Source of the DNA: Conchocele bisecta
Taxonomy: Eukaryota; Mollusca; Bivalvia; Lucinida; Thyasiridae
Reading direction: 5' to 3'
Length of the DNA: 64,000 nucleotides
NCBI GenBank assembly: GCA_029237695.1
Contig: CM055277.1
Location: 40,458,242 to 40,522,241 of the forward strand
Below are positions 29,889 to 43,450 of this stretch, piece after piece (position 1 is the stretch's first letter; every line of letters starts with the position of its first letter). The notes beneath the pieces are model-generated. The model had not been told where the DNA came from. It did not search any database and was given only the letters and a program-made list of their open reading frames with translations. Position numbers and translations under genes: made by a program.

Positions 29889-32637
29889 ATTGAGGTTTCC
29901 TGACGTGACTCTCGCGAAGAACGGCATTATAGGGACGTCAGCGGTGATATAGATAGACAGCAGTGAACTAAATATTGGTGACTGCTGGGGTATACTTATA
30001 CTTCAGTCATTTGAAGGCACCAGTGTATGTCAAAACATTTACTTCGGACGTGGACTTGGACGTATGTGGGACATTTAACAGTGGTGATGGGTGGTGATAG
30101 TAGTAAGGGGGTCACTTTGGGTACAATTTAACGTATATCAAACATTCTAAGGAACTGTGACTTGTGCGTGATTAAATTACATGTATTTTGATATATAGTG
30201 TTACCATGTGGAAATACCAATTTCAATGATCATTACTTGTGACAATAGTGAAGTATAAACAGACTAAATTGTATTCTATCTGTGATATTAGTGTATGATA
30301 TGTATGAATGGTGTGTATGTGTGTGTGAATTCTGTATCGTGTAATACATGCTGTAAACATAATTGTACATAAATACATGAAGAAGAAAACATTGGCTCAT
30401 TATCCTAAATCCAATTGAATTCAGACAATGTAGAAGAAGATGATATATGGTTTCGTAATTCTGTACTACTTATTTCCCTTCGCAACTCATTCATGAAATA
30501 GGTATAGTTTTCGTCATTCTGTTATATGAAGTTCGTGAAGAATTCTGTGTACAAATTTACTGTTTGACTACAAATAGCATAATTCCGATTGCAGTCCACA
30601 AACACCGAGTGTATGTATCGCATCCGGGCTCTAACACACTTTATAAGGTAAGTTTATTGTAATATTATAACAATATAGCAAAGTATGAATGTCAACGCCC
30701 TGCATGTTTTTATCACGCCCGCAAGCTTGCTTTTGACGTGCGTCCAGCATTTGTGTAAGTATATATATTTCATGTACCAAATATCTCCACAACCCTAAGT
30801 CTGACAAACTTGAAACTTCACATACCTTATTATCATCATCCATATTTTAATTCTATAGCTCACCAATGCAGATCCCATGCCCAAGTTCAAGGTCAAATTG
30901 GTTAGAAATGTGCGTTATGAGTTTTTTTGTAAAATCTGGATGAATATCTCCACAACCCGAAGTCTTGATTGACTTGAAACTTCACATACCTCATCATCAT
31001 CCATATTTTCATCCAATAGCCCAGCCATGTGGCTACCATGCCCAAGGTCATGCAATGTTAAATTACTTAAGATACAAGTTTTTAACTACCTTATATCAAA
31101 ATTCTTTATAACCATCCATATTTTCATTCTATAGCCCACCCATGCAGACCCCATGCCCAAGGTAAAATTACTCTGAAATTTGTGTTAAAGTCTGCTTTTT
31201 AATTGCGTAGCCAATACATGTATCTCCCCAATCCTTGACCATTGTTCTAATCTTGTTCCAGAATTCGCCCAACAAAAATTTCCCAAAACAACGGAGCGGG
31301 ATGTGGTGCAGTCCATGAACTGCAAGTGTGCCGAGAGCAGGCAAGACAGGAACCAAATGGGTAATTACCAGTCAGTGAAAAATACAAGAATAGACTTTAT
31401 TTAATTAACATTTAGAAATATTTACCCGAGAAATTAATCGGAGAACGACATTATCGCGGAGCACGAGTACGCCGCCACATTTGCAGATGCCATGTGAAAT
31501 AAATATGATATGATATCAAAATGTGACATTGAGTCTAGGTGGAAATAATTTCTTCGCTTGCTCGTAAATGATGAATGTTAAATCACTGGGTAGCATGTAG
31601 TATTGAAGTTTATACATTCCTTACATAAACTTGCACATGTAATTGTACTAAAACTGGTTTTCTGATCTTGGACTAATGGGTTGCTGTGTTATTTCGTCTG
31701 TTGTGTACGAGATGTTGGCAGCACCATCATTAATAATACTGATTTTAAGGAACCCTTTTTTAATATTAACTTTTAATATAACTTTTAGGAAATGTACCAA
31801 TTTAAGTCCAATTCCTGTTAATGAAAGCACTCGCTGTGTTAGTATCGAAAATTAACTTTTGTCCAGTCATATCAAAGATTTATATTGTTTCTCACATAAT
31901 GGTCTGTTCCACGAACTTTAATTCATACTATTTGTGTAGCTGTAAGAATTGCAAATGTGCTCTGTGTTTCAGGTTCTCCGAAGAATACAGAATAAAGAAA
32001 GCGTTCGATTTGTTTATATATATTTTGATATATGAATACATTTCAGAAAACCGTACATAATGTTGTTGCACTGACGTTAATGTTTCCCGCATATGACCAT
32101 ACAGGAAGGTTACACCTTCAGGATAGGAAGTGCGCTGTAGGTGTCAGTATGCGAAGGGTAATCTAACGATCGGGGTTCGTCCTTACCAGAATGCCGATTT
32201 GCATGGTTTGGCCCTCCTGTACAATTTGACTTTCGATACTTGAGAGCTAAATCATGTTATGCCACATTAAGAAATAAGATTGGAGCTAAGTGACTGGTGT
32301 GGCAAGGACCTGGCACCCTGTCAGTAATGAGGATATTCTGACTTTATGGCTGAATATATATTTTCTGTTAATATTGAGTTCAGATTTTGGGAATTTCTCT
32401 GGGACATTATGGACAGGCTGAATGGCGCCAGGTGTATGTAGCTCAGCATGCTACTGTTCTTCTACCAAACCCAAATATTCTATTCCCGGCCTTAACTGAC
32501 CTTAGCTGTTGATAGGCCGTTAGACACCGATACTCAATCAATCAGTCTGGCCAAGACATAAAGCCACATTCAATCAATGAATCCTTTTTTATCACAGTCT
32601 AGCATGCAGCCAAGTTCTGACGTCGAATATACTTACC

Positions 32638-32960
32638 TCAGTTATAGTTATATGTACCAGACATATAACTGCCATATAACTGCCATAAGATTATAGTTAT
32701 ATGTGCCATACATATAACTGCCATATAACTGCCATATAACTGCCATAAAGTTATAGTTATATGTGCCAGACATATAACTGCCATATAACTGCCATATAAC
32801 TGCCATATAACTGCCATAAGGATATAGTTATATGTGCCAGACATATAACTGCCATATAACTGCCATATAACTGCCATAAAGTTATAGTTATATGTGCCAG
32901 ACATATAACTGCCATATAACTGCCATATAACTGCCATAAAAAAAGTTATAGTTATATGCC
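32638..32960. repeat. CATATAACTGC minisatellite array
   Basis: Units of ~13 bp (CCATATAACTG) nested in larger ~60-bp units starting GTTATAGTTATATGTGCCAG. The minus-strand WQLYGSYM frame is a by-product. Confidence 0.9.
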
Positions 32961-33132
32961 AGACATATAAGTCCCATATACATACATCTCATTTGCATAC
33001 AAAATCCCAACATTTGCCATATATATCCCATATATGTCCCATATAGTAGGAAGTTGTATGTGCCATATATGTTACATATATGTCCCCAATAACTTTCCCA
33101 TATATGGGATATATAAAACAAATTATGGAAGG

Positions 33133-33183
33133 GGATGCACAGGCTGATCTAGATCTAGATACTACACTGGTGGCAAACTGCAT
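33133..33183 (+). repeat. Segmental duplication copy 1, third fragment
   Basis: GGATGCACAGGCTGATCTAG onward matches 44422-44465 of the paralogue, ending at the next insertion. Confidence 0.75.
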
Positions 33184-34324
33184 GTCACAAAATTGTGTAA
33201 CCGAAATCACACAATTGTGAGACAGGTTCTTTTAATATAGATCTGGTGTGGCTGTACATAGGCATAGACAAATAGTCAAAGTCAATTTACACATTTTTAA
33301 TCAGTCAATGATAACTATGGCACTATTTATCCAGCAAAACACAAGTTACAGTATCTTCTAAACGTACCACATAGCTAAGTTTCCCTGTGAATGCATGAGT
33401 CCTAGGTTGTCACTGAATACACAAATGTTCATAGATGCACAATAAATATTCACCCACATGGTATGTGCACGAGACTAAATAATATGAACTGAGAATCCTA
33501 ACATTCAAAATGGTACACTAAGGTGTCACACTGGTGTCATGGAGGACAGTAAACCACATGTACTATGATGTCACAAAGATGTCCACTAAGAAAAATATAT
33601 CACGAAGATGTCCAATATGGATAATATGTCACTAAGATGCCACGAAGAATTCCACTCAGGATTGCATACACCACAAAGATGTCCACTAAGGACAATATGT
33701 CACTAAGATTCACACGTGTTCACTCCACCGACAATCTGTCATAATGGTGATAATACCCCAGTAATGTTAGTCTATCTCATCAATGTTCACATCAGTTCAC
33801 TCCCAAAGGATACAATATCTCTCATTCACACAAATGACATCGCCTCATGTCATTTTCGGTTATTTCCATCTATGGAAATATCAGTCTCGACCCGCCATAT
33901 GCTGCTCAGGAATGGCAATACCCATGCCGTGGAATGGAAAGGAATCCCCCAGAGGATGGACACACAGGAATCGCCCCATCAACATAAGCCACAGTGTCTG
34001 GAATCCACAGATCTAGCTCACATATACAGGAATAAAATTGTACAACGTTCTCCACACAAAGCACTAATAGGTCTTCCCACAATCAGATCTCTCTAAGCAA
34101 TGACCACACATGCATACCCAGTGAACTATTCACATAAAAATGCTCAATATTTGTCCAGCATGACTGACCACTGTATGTGATATCCACTACCAGTAATTGT
34201 TAACAATGCAACTCACCTGTAAAATGCACCTGGGTACAACTTACCTGTGCAATCAATAGTACAGGTATGTATACTGCACAAAATTAGACACAATCTATAC
34301 TGAGCAACTGCACAATTTTGTGAC
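33184..34324. mobile_element. 1.14-kb non-autonomous transposon
   Basis: Ends are inverted repeats (GTCACAAAATTGTG at 33184; CACAATTTTGTGAC ending at 34324). ACTGCAT flanks both sides (33177-33183 and 34325-34331), a 7-bp duplication; the paralogue at 44463-44469 has a single ACTGTAT. A diverged ~35-bp tandem repeat (GATGTCCACTAAG words) fills 33530-33710. No transposase frame is seen. The duplication length is near the 8 bp of hAT elements but does not match it exactly. Confidence 0.75.
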
Positions 34325-35873
34325 ACTGCATAAGCCTGATTTATCCAGTAACAGTCACATTTGAGACACGCCATATGATTTTGTACCTTCGGACGTCTGC
34401 GTAATTTCATTAAATACGTTTATAAAATTTACAATATTTTTCACAAATAAAGCCAAGTTGACAAACTTTTCAGAGTACATGCGGAATTATATTGTAAATC
34501 TTGTAAACGTATTTCATGAAATTACGCTGATGTCCGAAGGTACAAAATCACACGGCGTGTCTCATTTGAACTTGGAATTATTGACAAATAACCCCAACAT
34601 CAGCGCTGTGGCCTCAGTTGCGTCGTCCTAAATGAGAACACTGCAGGATGTTGGATTCTACCCCCGTACACTTCACTTTCTCCATTAGTGTTGGTAACGT
34701 TCCCTCGCCGAAATGCGCACCACCCTTAGCTGTACCGCCCCTGTGGATAGATATACGCTCGTATACTGTATGTTCCACGATTTTCTGCCGACCTATGTTT
34801 GACGTTTGAACAAACATATTCACTTTTTATTAAATAACAAAAATGTCGTCCTCCCCAATTGTTGTCGCGCCGGCTTACGGACAACGCGATATAGTCGGCA
34901 CATTGGCGTACGTCCGTACGCCCATCCGTCCGTACGTGCGTCCGGGTTAATTTTCTTAATCAATTTTCTTCAATAACGTGTCTTCCTCCCCAATTGTTTT
35001 GCCCGCTTGCGGACAGTGCGGTATATTCGGCACATTGGCGTCCGTCCGTACGTTAAAGTTTTTGGTTGTAATTTTGTTAGGTTCAAGTTTTTCGGTATAC
35101 TATCAAAGCCTCGGCGGGCGCGACATGCGGGCCGCTGCCATCTCGTTTATTTGATGAAATTTCATCAAATAATTTTCCTGTGGAGTTTTGTTTGTGACTC
35201 CGAAACCTGGCTAGATGGCTTGTCTTGTAAATTATATACAATGTAATTAAGAAAACAAAAGTTAGATTTTCAAAATCTATCCATAAATTCCAAAATTATT
35301 TAATTTTTTTTTGTTAATATTCAATAGAAGAAATGCACCGTTTTCCTGACGAGATAGCACTCAGCTCTACTTGAGCTATCGTATAAACGCATTTTACTAG
35401 ATGACAATATGTGTATGCACTATCTTCTCCATGCAACTCAATGGGAATTCGTCAGAAATCCAACGCCTATTTCGACGTGAAACATTTTACGCATGCGCGG
35501 AGTGTGGCACCAGTGAGACGGGAAGCCGCAGCTACATGTAACACATTTTCTACACGGAATATCTTGGCACCAGTGGTGAATATCCATACGAAACACGCCA
35601 CTGTGATTTTGTACCCAAGAACGTGCGATTTTTCATGAAATATATGTACAGAAACTGTGATAATGAAGTCGAAAGATGACGAACTTTTCGTAGCATATGC
35701 GGAATTCGACGTCATTTACGGAAAATTTGTAAATATGTTTCATGAAATGTGGCTGTGACTGGAGAAATGGGGCTTATGGATTTTGCGATCAGTGTAGATC
35801 CACACAGCCTGATCGGGATCTGCACTGTTCTGAATTCCACCAGTGAATCATCCGTCATGCTTCTAGCAAGCGA
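34325..35873 (+). repeat. Segmental duplication copy 1, fourth fragment
   Basis: Matches 44463-45990 closely, including the SRCR pseudo-exon, the CGTCCGTACGCCCATCCGTCC stretch and a MITE beginning GTGGCTGTGACTGGAGAAAT (35751). It stops inside that MITE where the Gypsy fragment begins. Confidence 0.85.
34578..34740 (-). pseudogene. Decayed copy of an SRCR 3' half exon
   Basis: Same layout as the exon at 44708-44870: acceptor-like CCACAG, then GGTAKGGAHFGEGTLPTLME and CTGVESNILQCSHLG. The codon for the next conserved cysteine is TGA, so the domain is cut short. This marks the copy as nonfunctional. Confidence 0.7.
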
Positions 35874-37520
35874 TAACTTTTTCTGGGTCCGGTTTGAGCC
35901 CATTTTCATCTATTATGAAACCTAAATATTTTGTTTGTGGACTCATAAAATTGCATTTGGTTAATTTCAGTTTGAGTTTGTGTTGTTTTAATCTGTCAGA
36001 CACTTGCTGTATATGGGAGATATGTTCTTCCATAGTTTCTGAGAAAATGAGTATATCAGCTAAGTACGCTACAACAAAATGAGATAGCCCTTGGAGACAT
36101 ATATACATCAAACGTTGGTGCACGGCCGGCGAATTCATTAAACCATAGGGCATACAATTGAATTCAAACAATCCTCGGTGACATATAAATGCGGTTTCAC
36201 TTTAGAATATTCACTTAAACTTGTTTGCCAGAACGCGCTTTTCATATCAAGATTTGAAAAATATTTTGCCCTGCCCAAGGAGGCTAGTAAGTCATCAATG
36301 AGTGGTAAGGGATATACCATTGGCTTTGTAATTTTATTTAACCTTCGGAAATCAACACAAAATCGATGACTTCCATCATATTTTGCGACGATAACACAAG
36401 GAAAACCCCATTCACTACGTGAATACCTAATGATGTCGGCGTCTAACATTTGATCAATGGCAAGCTAGTCAATGGAACTATATGGGCGTAACATAATTGG
36501 CAGATGGTCTCCAGTATTGATTGTCATTTGTATCGTATCTTTTACAGTAAGATCTCTGTCACTGGCGGCAAATAAGTTATTGTTTCGTTCTAACAGTGGT
36601 ATAATTTTGGATTTTAATTGATTTGGCACGTGGACGTCAGTAAACGTGTCTGAACTGTTCATACTGGGTGTGTCAGCGGCAACATCACATGACGTGATAG
36701 AACAATGCTCGCCAACGGGGTGTGCACGTGCTATTATACTGTCTCGCCTCAATTTGATAATTTTATTCGTATTATTAACGATCATTAGCATGATTATTGG
36801 AATAGATCTAGATGAATTAACTTTTGCGATTGATTTTGCGACCATAACACCTGGCTCGGAATTAATATATCCATTTTCAATACTTGATATTTCACACACT
36901 TCAGACATATGGTTGTTCATGCTATGCTGTAATTTACCTGAACACACGTTTGCCGTTTGAGGCTTCAATAACACCTTATGTTTTAGCCTAATTAATGACG
37001 GAATGTGTATATCTTCCTCGAGTGGAACGTAAACACCATTAATTCTGAGACAGCCAAGATCAAAGTAGAGTCTCACACCATTTGTGCGTAAAAAATTGCG
37101 TCCTAGTAGCATTTTACGATTCATACCAGATATGATGTAACATTGTTGTATACATTTTACACCACCTATGACAATGGGTAGGTCAACAGAGCCTGCAACT
37201 ACTAACAGTTCACCTCTAACAGATTGTAAGGAAATTTTTTTCTTCATTAATTTAGGTTTATTATGTAAATTGTCATAAATCCGCTTATGTAATAAAGTTA
37301 CTTCCGCATCTGAGTCAACTAAATCCATAACCTTTTGTTCATCAATTTTAATTAAACCTGAATTGGGGTTACATGCTATATTTATACTATAAGTGGGTAC
37401 ATGTCGTCTGTGGTTTTTATTTCTGCTCTTTTCAGTGACGTCTGGCCGAAAAGAGGCCATTAGTTTTCCGATTTGCCAATTCTGGTATTCATGTTGGTTA
37501 ATGGCTGTATATTGTTCCAA
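35863..37520 (-). pseudogene. pol: Gypsy protease and reverse transcriptase, defective
   Basis: Protease: the active-site triplet reads DSD in MDLVDSDAEVTLLHK, where DTG or DSG is expected, and MLLGRNFLRTNGV follows. A stop or frame break near 36465 precedes reverse transcriptase: GFPCVIVAKYDGSHRFCVDF, YFSNLDMKSAFWQ, MPYGLMNSPA. The catalytic box reads YLADI where YLDDI is normal. Frame changes lie near 36160-36180. It ends at the truncation point, PDPEKVI. A clearly dead copy. Confidence 0.85.
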
Positions 37521-37529
37521 TCAGGACAG

Positions 37530-38440
37530 TTTCTCCTGACATGGCCTCGACGGTTGCAATTTCAGCATGTAACTGGCACGCGGTCAGTGGCAGGTATTGG
37601 ATATGGCATATTTCCGAATGTATTTTCGCGAGCATACGGTAGAAATTGCTGTCTGCTAGTATCGTCCATAACATCGCGAGTATGGTCCGGTTGACGACGT
37701 TCGACGGCATTGATTCGCGCTCTGTAGTTTCAAGCAAGGTGACCTGTTTTAGAACAATGGAAGCACCTCCTAGGTCGGACGTGGTCCACGTCCATAGGTT
37801 CCTCAGCTCGGGCTGAAGTACGGCCTGTTCTCAGATTAAAACGTTTCCTCCGATTTTGTTCCTGCATCGCTGTCATTACAGCTGCTTGGAACCTATTGGG
37901 GTTGTCTCTCATTATGCGCATTTTTAGGTTATCAGAATATAGGCCATCAATGAAAAAGCCTATTAACTGTTGTTCTATGACATCCTGTGCGCTTGGGTCA
38001 TGAAATGCATCTTCTGCTAACATGGCTAAGGTAAGCAGTCTATCCGTGAATACCTACACACCTTCCCATGGTAATTGTTTTATTTTCCTAAGTAATTGTA
38101 AGGCAAGCTGAGGGTCTGTACACTCGGCAAACCTTGATGTTAATTCTGCACGGAGCTGGGCCCATGTATTTTGTGGGTGATCTTTTAAGTATCGGTGAAT
38201 GAAATCGCCCACGACCAATTGAACTTTGGTAAGCAATGAGCTTGACACGCTCATCTGTGGCATTTGTAAGTAAGGCAAACATTTCTCTGTTTTTGACCCA
38301 CCCCTTAAACAATGTTGGTTCCCCATTGTAAGGGTTGACAACTGTGATACAGCTTGTGCACAAATAGTCTTTGACAAACTGGCTAATTGTATAGTTACAT
38401 TTTGGAATACCAGGTTAATATCTACGTCCTGTGCAGCCAT
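37530..38440 (-). pseudogene. gag: Gypsy Gag, frameshifted
   Basis: Starts MAAQDVDINLVFQ at 38440. A capsid-like region runs to 38054, with one frameshift near 38280 and a stop near 38054. It resumes with EDAFHDPSAQDVIEQQLIGF and a first zinc knuckle CFHCSKTGHLA at ~37740. A second knuckle near 37560 has its tryptophan codon changed to TGA. Confidence 0.75.
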
Positions 38441-38450
38441 GTTTAAGCAG

Positions 38451-39239
38451 CAACAAAACGCAAAACAATGCAACATCTATCTTCGCTCAGCCGCTTGATT
38501 TTTTAATGTCTGACCGGTCCGGTGTACTGGATGTGTAGAGTGGTGTGGAAACGGCGTCGTCTTGAATTGGAGTGTAGGACACGGTATGTGCCGTCTTCAC
38601 ACACATGTGGTAAATAGTTTATGTAAATATTCCGATGTGTATCGTCTTCAATAGTTTACGTAGAGGAAAACTCGTATTTGTCGTCTTCAATAGTTTACGT
38701 AGAGGAAAAGTCGCATTTCTCAATAGTTTACGTAGAGGAAAACTCGTATTTGTCGTCTTCAATAGTTTATGGTGATCCGGTGAATTTTCCTGGCTCATCC
38801 ATTTTACACTGTTCAACCCGTTCTAGATCCTGGTCTACGGCAACAAGACTTTTATTTACAACTATCACCATAGTTGTAGTCCAATTTAGGGCGTGACGTA
38901 ATCAGTTGAACAAACACATGATGGTTTAAATCTGTTTTAATGAGTAAGTAGATTTTCTAATTTTCATATTTGTAAGTTTATAATTAAACACTGTATTCGA
39001 ATAGTATAACAATTGTCCAATAATAATTTCAATAATTTCGATCGTCTTGGGAATTTAGTAAAGTGTGACTGTTGTGCCGAAAAATCTAATCAAAACTGTC
39101 TTTCAGTATTACATAGGGACAGAACAGCGTGGGCTCATGTTTATTAACTGAAACATTATCGCGTATCGTGACGTATACATCTCTGATTCGCTGCTTCCTA
39201 ATAAATTCATGTAAGGCATGAATTCATCATGAGATTATT
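38451..39239. other. Leader of the Gypsy fragment and spacer
   Basis: Contains a tandem repeat of ~39 bp (TCTTCAATAGTTTACGTAGA, 38645-38770, three to four units). No gene. Confidence 0.6.
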
Positions 39240-42200
39240 ATAATACAGCAGCAAGAATCAGCCGTCGATATGATTAATGTTTCCTAACAAAGACTTGACA
39301 CTACAGAACATTCTCAAAAGCGATGTGTTGGCTGTTTTGCCAGACATAAGCGATCATAAGGCTACATGTGTCATTATACCTGCTGATAGTTCACACAATA
39401 CTTCATACAAACGAACTGTATGGAACTATAAAAGAGCAGACTTTGTTAAATTTAACGAACTCATGCTTAACACTGATTGGACAAATTTAAATAATGGCAG
39501 TGTAGATGATGCATCTAATATATTTACATCTAAATTCATTGAGCTAGCTAAGCGATGCATTCCATGCAGTCAAGTCACAGTACGGCCTAATGATAAACCA
39601 TGGTATGATTCCGATATTCGTAAAATAAGCAAATTAAGAGACAAATTACGTAAGAAAGCAATACAATTTGGAAGGGTGGACGACTGGAATAAATACAAAA
39701 CAACTCGAAACAAAGTTAATAATATGAAAAAACATGCAAGAGAAGCATTTTACAATGACTTAGAGTTTAATTTAACAGAATCATTTTCAAATAAGATACT
39801 TCTGGAAGCTAGTTCGACATTTTGTGTAAAGATAGAAAATCAAGTGGAACTATTCCACCATAAAAACGACTGACGGTAATAGTGAAATTGTCGTTTTTTC
39901 TGATGTTGAAAAAGCTAATTGTCTAAACAACTTCTTCGTTTCAATATCAACGGTTGACGATAGCAACTCTACTTTACCGCCGCTTGAATTAAAAACTAAC
40001 CAAGTTCTTGATATGATTAATATAAACGAATCTGAGGTCAGAGATACTATAAAGATTTTACAAACTAATAAAGCTTGTGGACACGATTTAGTTAGTCATA
40101 GAATGCTAAAAGGAACTATTACATCTGTCTCAAAACCTCTAGCGATCCTCTTCAATAGATCTGTCAATGAATGTCAGTTTCCGATGGCGTGGAAATTGGC
40201 AAATGTAATTCCCTTATTTAAAAAAGGGTGTCCGCAGACGCCTTCAAATTATCGACCTATATCGTTATTAAGCTGTCTAGGTAAGGTAATGGAGAGAATA
40301 ATGTTTAAACATATATATAATCACTTGCACTCACAGAATTTGATTTACAATAGATCTGGTTTTATACCAGGACATTCTACGTATACCAACTTATAGACAT
40401 TCACCATCAAATATGTCAGGCATTTGATGAAAGGCAATCTACATGTATAGTATTTTGTGATATTTCTAAGGCTTTCGATAGAGTATGGCATAGGGGATTA
40501 CTATTTAAGTTACGGCAAAATGGATTAAATGGTTGTATCTTACACTGGATTGAAAACTACTTGTCGGATAGGAAACAGTCTGTATCAATACGGTCTACAA
40601 TCTCAGATACCAAGTTAATAACTGCTGGCGTACCGCAAGGCTCGGTGCTCGGTCTTTACTTTACTATTTCTAATATATGTCAACGATATAACTGACCATC
40701 TACTAAGTATTGTTCGATTATTTGCTGATGACAGTTCTCTATCATTTTCCACAACAAATACTGATGACCTAGAAGGCATAATAAATTATGACCTACTAAC
40801 TATTGCTGACTGGGCTAAACAATGGTTGGTCAGTTTCAATCCTAACAAGACTGAAGCGATGCTTTTTAACCCTAAAACTACTCGATCGACCTGTAAACCT
40901 AATCTTTCAAAACACGCCTATAACCTTTGTCGACGACCATAAACATCTCGGTGTAACGCTGAGCAATAACGGGAAATGGCATACACATATACAAAATATA
41001 ATTAATTCGACTGCGAGAGTGTTGGGAATAATGCGAAACCTAAATTTAAGATAAGCAGACAGTCTTTAAACCAATATATATATCTTATATGAGACCTATA
41101 CTCGAATATGCTTCGTCGGTCTGGGATGGATGTACAGAATATGAAAAAGATTCGTTGGAAAAAATTCAGAATGAAGCTGCGAGAATAGTAACCGGTTTAA
41201 CACGGTCAGTGTCACTTGATAATTTAAGGAAAGAAGTTGGATGGCAACTTTTATCTGTTCGACGTAGTATTCAAAAGCTTTCGATCATGTACAAAGCAAC
41301 CAACAATCAAGTACCTAGTTATATCTCCAACCTGATTCCTCCCACTGTTAATAACGTATCTCGTTACAACCTTAGAAACCAATTTGATATAAATGTCCCG
41401 ACTACTCGACTGGAAGTATACAAACAATCATTTATACCATCTGTGGTACAACTCTGGAATGAAACTGATCCTTCAATGAGAAATGTAGATAGTCTTAGAC
41501 ACTTTAAAACAGCATGCGCCAAACAATTATACACTCAATATGAAATACCACCATATTACTTAGTGGGAGACAGGTTTTCGTCAGTTATGCATGCAAGACT
41601 TCGTAATAAATGTAGCAGTCTCAATTCCGATCTTTGCAATAACCATATCAGAGAAACTCCCTACTGCGAGTGTAGCGAAATTGTAGAAGACGCTGAACAT
41701 TACTTCTTTGAATGCAACAAATATCATGCACAGCGTCTCATTCTACGCCAGTCACTGCAAAACGATTTCATAACCTGAACGCGCACATGCTTTTGAACGG
41801 CATACCTGAACAAAACAATGAAAACAATATTATTATCTTCAATTCTGTACAAAATTATATTAAAACTACAAAACGATTTGAGTAACTTCGTTGATAGATG
41901 TATGTAACGTAATCCATATCGGATGTATTCCATTCGATTTGCCAATATCATCCACAACCACCGGTTATTAATGATCACTGAAATTTATTGCAACTAGCAC
42001 TAATACATTGATGGATTTGCTCATGTAGTATATGTACTTGGCGACAAAAACAACTTTTATTCTTTCTCCAAATCTCATATCTCACTATCCACCTCTTTCT
42101 CATACCTTTCTGTCCGTTTTCATTCCATACGTTATGTAAACATATATTTATCGCTTGATAATTGGTTTGTATCCGTGTTTATATGCCTGTATACATGTAT

Positions 42201-42331
42201 TCATGTATCGCCATTGCTGTTGAATTATTGTACTTTGTAACACTTAGGTGAGGGCTGTAACTAATGTTGAGAGAACTTGTAGCCCGAGCCTATTGTATTT
42301 ATATGCAATAAACTATGTTTAAACTTTAAAC
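39240..42331 (+). mobile_element. 5'-truncated LINE (Jockey/CR1-like)
   Basis: Carries the end of an APE endonuclease, reverse transcriptase and a C-terminal Cys/His motif, then a ~550-bp 3' UTR ending near AATAAACTATGTTTAAACTT. Truncation within the endonuclease is typical of target-primed reverse transcription. No long A tail is seen. Confidence 0.8.
39277..41778 (+). pseudogene. LINE ORF2 remnant
   Basis: Endonuclease end: LPDISDHKATCVI (SDH motif). Reverse transcriptase: VIPLFKKGCPQTPSNYRPIS, then in other frames DISKAFDRVWHRGLL, GVPQGSVLG and LFADDSSLSF, the FADD catalytic box. Then the thumb region (41089-41500), and CECSEIVEDAEHYFFEC as C-terminal zinc motif. Breaks lie near 39872, 40396, 40650, 40880 and 41052, so it is inactive. 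Confidence 0.8.
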
Positions 42332-43140
42332 ACTACTGTTACTTTTTATGGAACATCGGACAAAGGCTTCAGAATAGTTCTCTGCATAGAGGTAATGAAA
42401 ATCAAAGACCAACATTGTATGTTCTGACCAGCACAGTGTTTCCTATGCTGACCGGTTATGTCTACATAATGCTCAGAGCCCTCATTGTTATACAGCTGGT
42501 GGATACCGAGTACATGTAAGCTATTGTCCACATGCATCGGCGTTCTGACGCTGCGGTTACCGTGAAGCGCCTAAATCCGACGGATGCACTAAAACCGGCG
42601 TCACCGATTACCGTGATGTTCCCAAAATCTGACTATGTAACTATGCAATGTTACCATAGTTTAAATAGTTCGCATTGTCATTCAGATACGACGACCGTCA
42701 GTAGATTGCATATAAAACAACTTTAAAATAATAACGATCATATGAACAATTCACTTTGCACGTATCTCTCCCATTATAGTCTAGTATAAATGTCCATTTA
42801 AATATGTAATGGAACTGCTAATTGTATACGCCGTCCCGATCAAACGCTTTAATGTGAGCTAAAGCATATGTAAAGGACAGTATCTACACTGGCGTTATAT
42901 ATAGCTGATAATAATATTTAGGCTGCGAACTATATAGACCATAACATAAAATCGTGAAATAGTAAATGCAAGCATTCCATATAGAACACACTGGAATCTA
43001 TTTGCATGGAATGTGACTACTGTCTGTTCCACGTTTTGCTGCCGACGATCTTTTTGGAATTAAACACATTCAATCTTAAACATATTTAAATATAAGTACG
43101 TTTTCAGCAATAACAAAAAAGTCACCCTTTCCAAATGTTT
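42332..43140. other. No gene seen
   Basis: AT-rich sequence with only short frames; GTCTGTTCCACGTTTTGCTG at its end is shared with the repeat near 43550 and 100. Confidence 0.45.
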
Positions 43141-43450
43141 TTATTTGATGAAATTTCGTCAAATATTGATTTTATTGCGAAAAGAAATATTTTCCTATAG
43201 GAATTTAACATGGGGGCTAAAAATATATATTTTTTAAATAATTTTTTATTTGTGGACCGATTTTCAAAATCTAACTTTTATTTTCTTAGCTATATCATTG
43301 CCAAGCTACATAGCCAAGTTTCGGAGTCAATTTCCATTTTTTTTAATCCTCCACACCTTCCACCCATCCCCCCCCCCCATATTAAATTCCCATAGGAAAA
43401 TCGTTTTTTCGCTATAAAATCAAAATTTGATGGAATTTCATAAAACAAAA
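43141..43450. mobile_element. MITE with TTTGATGAAATTTCGTCAAA ends
   Basis: The left arm (to 43210, ending CCTATAGGAATTTAACATGG) is inverted at 43375-43450 (CCATATTAAATTCCCATAGG). A relative is at 49850-50110. Confidence 0.7.

Larger units (their letters stand above)
28290..32264. other. Repeat-rich DNA, no gene seen
   Basis: Includes a CAA microsatellite (28846-28869), a 50-bp tandem duplication (29291-29390, one mismatch), a 71-bp tandem duplication (29747-29888) and diverged copies of the CTTCACATACCT/ATCATCCATATTTTC repeat (30780-31160), also found at 1845-2060 and 47640-49610. Open frames are short and unconvincing. Confidence 0.55.
26380..33132. mobile_element. Unclassified ~6.7-kb insertion with long inverted ends
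   Basis: Absent from the paralogous copy at ~44295-44430; about 130 bp of that copy is also missing here. The left arm (26400-27075) and right arm (32265-33115) are inverted relatives: GGCACCAGGTC versus GACCTGGCACC, GCCTATCAACAGCTA versus TAGCTGTTGATAGGC-like words, and TATATGGGACATA-rich outer parts. No transposase or other protein was recognised inside; interior frames are short. It could be a non-autonomous long-TIR element, or two inverted repeats around host DNA. Confidence 0.5.
35863..38450 (-). mobile_element. Truncated Gypsy-type LTR retroelement
   Basis: Gag, zinc knuckles, protease and the first two thirds of reverse transcriptase are present on the minus strand. RNase H, integrase and the 3' LTR are missing beyond 35863, where a MITE fragment abuts. 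No LTR was identified at the right side. Confidence 0.8.

Noticed and set aside
32638..33121. WQLYGSYM repeat protein frames
   Set aside because: Translation of a CATATAACTGC minisatellite; no coding signal.
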